DNA of 64,000 nt, taken from Anolis sagrei. Lineage: Eukaryota > Chordata > Lepidosauria > Squamata > Anolidae. Of this stretch, positions 61,901 to 64,000 are shown in pieces. A program made the position numbers and the translations under genes. The stretch is from NCBI RefSeq assembly GCF_037176765.1, contig NW_027118836.1:682001-746000 (forward strand), written 5' to 3'. The notes below the pieces were generated by a model, which saw only the letters and a program-made list of their open reading frames with translations, was not told the DNA's origin and did not search any database. Each line of letters begins with the position of its first letter. Position 1 is the first letter of the stretch.

Positions 61901-64000
61901 CAGAGAGCATTGTGAAACCCCAACAGCCATGGAATTGCACTAAACTTGGCACAGAGAACACCCATGAACATAAAGAGAATACTGGGGGCTCTGGGGAAAA
62001 CAGACCTTGGAGATTGGGAGCTGCCTGGGATTTATAGTTCTCTGCAATCAGAGAGCATTGTGAAACCCCAACAGCCATGGAATTGCACTAAACTTGGCAC
62101 AGAGAACACCCACGAACACAAAGAGAATACTGGGGGCTCTGGGGAAAACAGACCTTGGAGATTGGGAGCTGCCTGGGATTTATAGTTCTCTGCAATCAGA
62201 GAGCATTGTGAAACCCCAACAGCCGTGGAATTGCACTAAACTTGGCACAGAGAACACCCATGAACACAAAGAGAATACTGGGGGCTCTGGGGAAAACTGA
62301 CCTTGGAGATTGGGAGCTGCCTGGGATTTATAGTTCTCTGCAATCAGAGAGCATTGTGAAACCCCAACAGCCATGGAATTGCACTAAACTTGGCACAGAG
62401 AACACCCACGAACACAAAGAGAATACTGGGGGCTCTGGGGAAAACAGACCTTGGAGATTGGGAGCTGCCTGGGATTTATAGTTCTCTGCAATCAGAGAGC
62501 ATTGTGAAACCCCAACAGCCGTGGAATTGCACTAAACTTGGCACAGAGAACACCCATGAACACAAAGAGAATACTGGGGGCTCTGGGGAAAACTGACCTT
62601 GGAGATTGGGAGCTGCCTGGGATTTATAGTTCTCTGCAATCAAAGAGCATTCTGAAACCCCAACAGCCATGGAATTGCACTAAACTTGGCACAGAGAACA
62701 CCCATGAACACAAAGAGAATACTGGGGGCTCTGGGGAAAACAGACCTTGGAGATTGGGAGCTGCCTGGGATTTATAGTTCTCTGCAATCAGAGAGCATTG
62801 TGAAACCCCAACAGCCATGGAATTGCACTAAACTTGGCACAGAGAACACCCACGAACATAAAGAGAATACTGGGGGCTCTGGGGAAAACAGACCTTGGAG
62901 ATTGGGAGCTGCCTGGGATTTATAGTTCTCTGCAATCAGAGAGCATTGTGAAACCCCAACAGCCGTGGAATTGCACTAAACTTGGCACAGAGAACACCCA
63001 TGAACACAAAGAGAATACTGGGGGCTCTGGGGAAAACTGACCTTGGAGATTGGGAGCTGCCTGGGATTTATAGTTCTCTGCAATCAAAGAGCATTCTGAA
63101 ACCCCAACAGCCATGGAATTGCACTAAACTTGGCACAGAGAACACCCATGAACACAAAGAGAATACTGGGGGCTCTGGGGAAAACAGACCTTGGAGATTG
63201 GGAGCTGCCTGGGATTTATAGTTCTCTGCAATCAAAGAGCATTCTGAAACCCCAACGGCCATGGAATTGGACTAAACTTGGCACAGAGAACACCCACGAA
63301 CATAAAGAGAATACTGGGGGCTCTGGGGAAAACAGACCTTGGAGATTGGGAGCTGCCTGGGATTTATAGTTCTCTGCAATCAAAGAGAATTCTAAAACCC
63401 CAACAGCCATGGAATTGCACTAACCTTGGCACAGAGAACACCCACGAACATAAAGAGAATACTGGGGGCTCTGGGGAAAACAGACCTTGGAGATTGGGAG
63501 CTGCCTGGGATTTATAGTTCTCTGCAATCAGAGAGCATTGTGAAACCCCAACAGCCATGGAATTGGACTAAACTTGGCACAGAGAACACCCATGAACACA
63601 AAGAGAATACTGGGGGCTCTGGGGAAAACAGACCTTGGAGATTGGGAGCTGCCTGGGATTTATAGTTCTCTGCAATCAGAGAGCATTGTGAAACCCCAAC
63701 AGCCATGGAATTGCACTAAACTTGGCACAGAGAACACCCATGAACACAAAGAGAATACTGGGGGCTCTGGGGAAAACAGACCTTGGAGATTGGGAGCTGC
63801 CTGGGATTTATAGTTCTCTGCAATCAAAGAGCATTCTGAAACCCCAACAGCCATGGAATTGGACTAAACTTGGCACAGAGAACACCCACGAACACAAAGA
63901 GAATACTGGGGGCTCTGGGGAAAACAGACCTTGGAGATTGGGAGCTGCCTGGGATTTATAGTTCTCTGCAATCAAAGAGCATTGTGAAACCCCAACAGCC
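55969..64000 (+). repeat. Helitron-derived 148-bp satellite array
   Basis: About 54 units with an exact 148-bp period run to the right window edge. Each carries TTTATAGTTCTCTGCAATCA, AAGAGCATTCTGAAACCCC, GACTAAACTTGGCACAGAGA, ACACCCATGAACACAAAGAG and CAGACCTTGGAGATTGGGAG. Word by word this is the Helitron-like interior (TTTATAGTTCACCTACAATC, CATGACCAACAGAAAATACT, TTGACATTTGGGAGTTG). Units before about 57450 mostly carry GAAATTGGAC; later ones mix GGAATTGCAC and GGAATTGGAC. Short overlapping open frames on both strands repeat with the unit and show no sign of coding selection. Confidence 0.97.
57950..63700 (+). repeat. Higher-order blocks in the 148-bp array
   Basis: The variant CTAACCTTGG occurs only at 59720, 61792 and 63420, spaced 2072 and 1628 bp (14 and 11 units). 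The variant AGAGAATTCTAAAACC occurs at 58056, 59684, 60720, 61756 and 63384, spaced 11, 7, 7 and 11 units. Runs of about five units around 59220, 61292 and 62920 carry the same variants in the same order. This shows recent multi-unit block duplication. Confidence 0.85.

Noticed and set aside
57358-63961. Regular 64- and 79-codon frames on both strands in the 148-bp array
   Set aside because: 148 is not divisible by three, so each frame ends after about 1.5 units. Identical frames recur with the unit on both strands, which reflects tandem repetition and not genes.
55969-64000. CRISPR-like regular repeats
   Set aside because: There are no variable spacers; units are contiguous 148-bp copies in a eukaryotic genome.

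Overview
The window is repeat-dominated vertebrate DNA with no recognisable host gene. The repeat types point to a squamate reptile, most likely an Anolis-like iguanian lizard: a Sauria-type SINE with a Bov-B-like tail, SPIN-type hAT ends, CR1 with an ATTCTATG tail, many L2-clade LINE ends, L1 ORF2 pieces, Penelope-like elements (PLE) and non-autonomous Helitrons. No tRNA, rRNA or CRISPR array was seen. The species call is inference from repeat types only.

Layout. (1) 1-6539: a satellite of about 46 units of 141/142 bp made from the C-terminal part of CR1 ORF2; it runs off the left edge. (2) 6541-7552: a GC-rich palindrome and a DNA-element end. (3) 7.6-12.9 kb: L2, Helitron, SINE, an unassigned LINE and L1 pieces. 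(4) 12.6-17.7 kb: an inverted duplication with arms of about 1.37 kb (PLE plus L1) around a 2.3-kb spacer. The spacer holds a proline/arginine/glutamine-rich open frame of about 177 codons, here called the YLRAP frame. (5) 17.7-26.4 kb: mostly LINE fragments, a clean Helitron at 22334-22912, and long stretches where nothing is recognised. (6) 26.5-33.8 kb: a 210-bp tandem repeat, a second intact YLRAP frame (27129-27668), and a run of duplicated exon-like and GC-rich modules related to it. (7) 33.9-36.7 kb: a complete Sauria SINE with 12-bp target duplications and small fragments. (8) 36.7-49.4 kb: a tandem segmental duplication of 2.31-kb units whose junction shows a 5-bp TGTAG overlap, with both parental sequences still present at its edges; the units carry a 290-bp hAT-like MITE. 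(9) 49.5-54.9 kb: nested elements (L2 inside L1, CR1 inside SPIN, a SPIN-ended element with a Helitron-like interior). (10) 55.3-64.0 kb: a 132-bp tandem array inside a Helitron-like unit, followed by about 54 copies of a 148-bp satellite made from that same Helitron-like interior; it runs off the right edge.

Two results stand out. The satellites at both edges are each built from a piece of a mobile element, and a dispersed relative of each lies in the window (CR1 at 54211-54804; Helitron-like interior at 54886-55290 and elsewhere). Second, the YLRAP frame is open in two diverged copies on opposite strands and is linked to repeated GC-rich and exon-like modules. I cannot assign it to a known family; it is the best candidate for something undescribed. 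Homopolymer runs and tandem arrays may contain assembly errors, so copy numbers are those of this sequence only.
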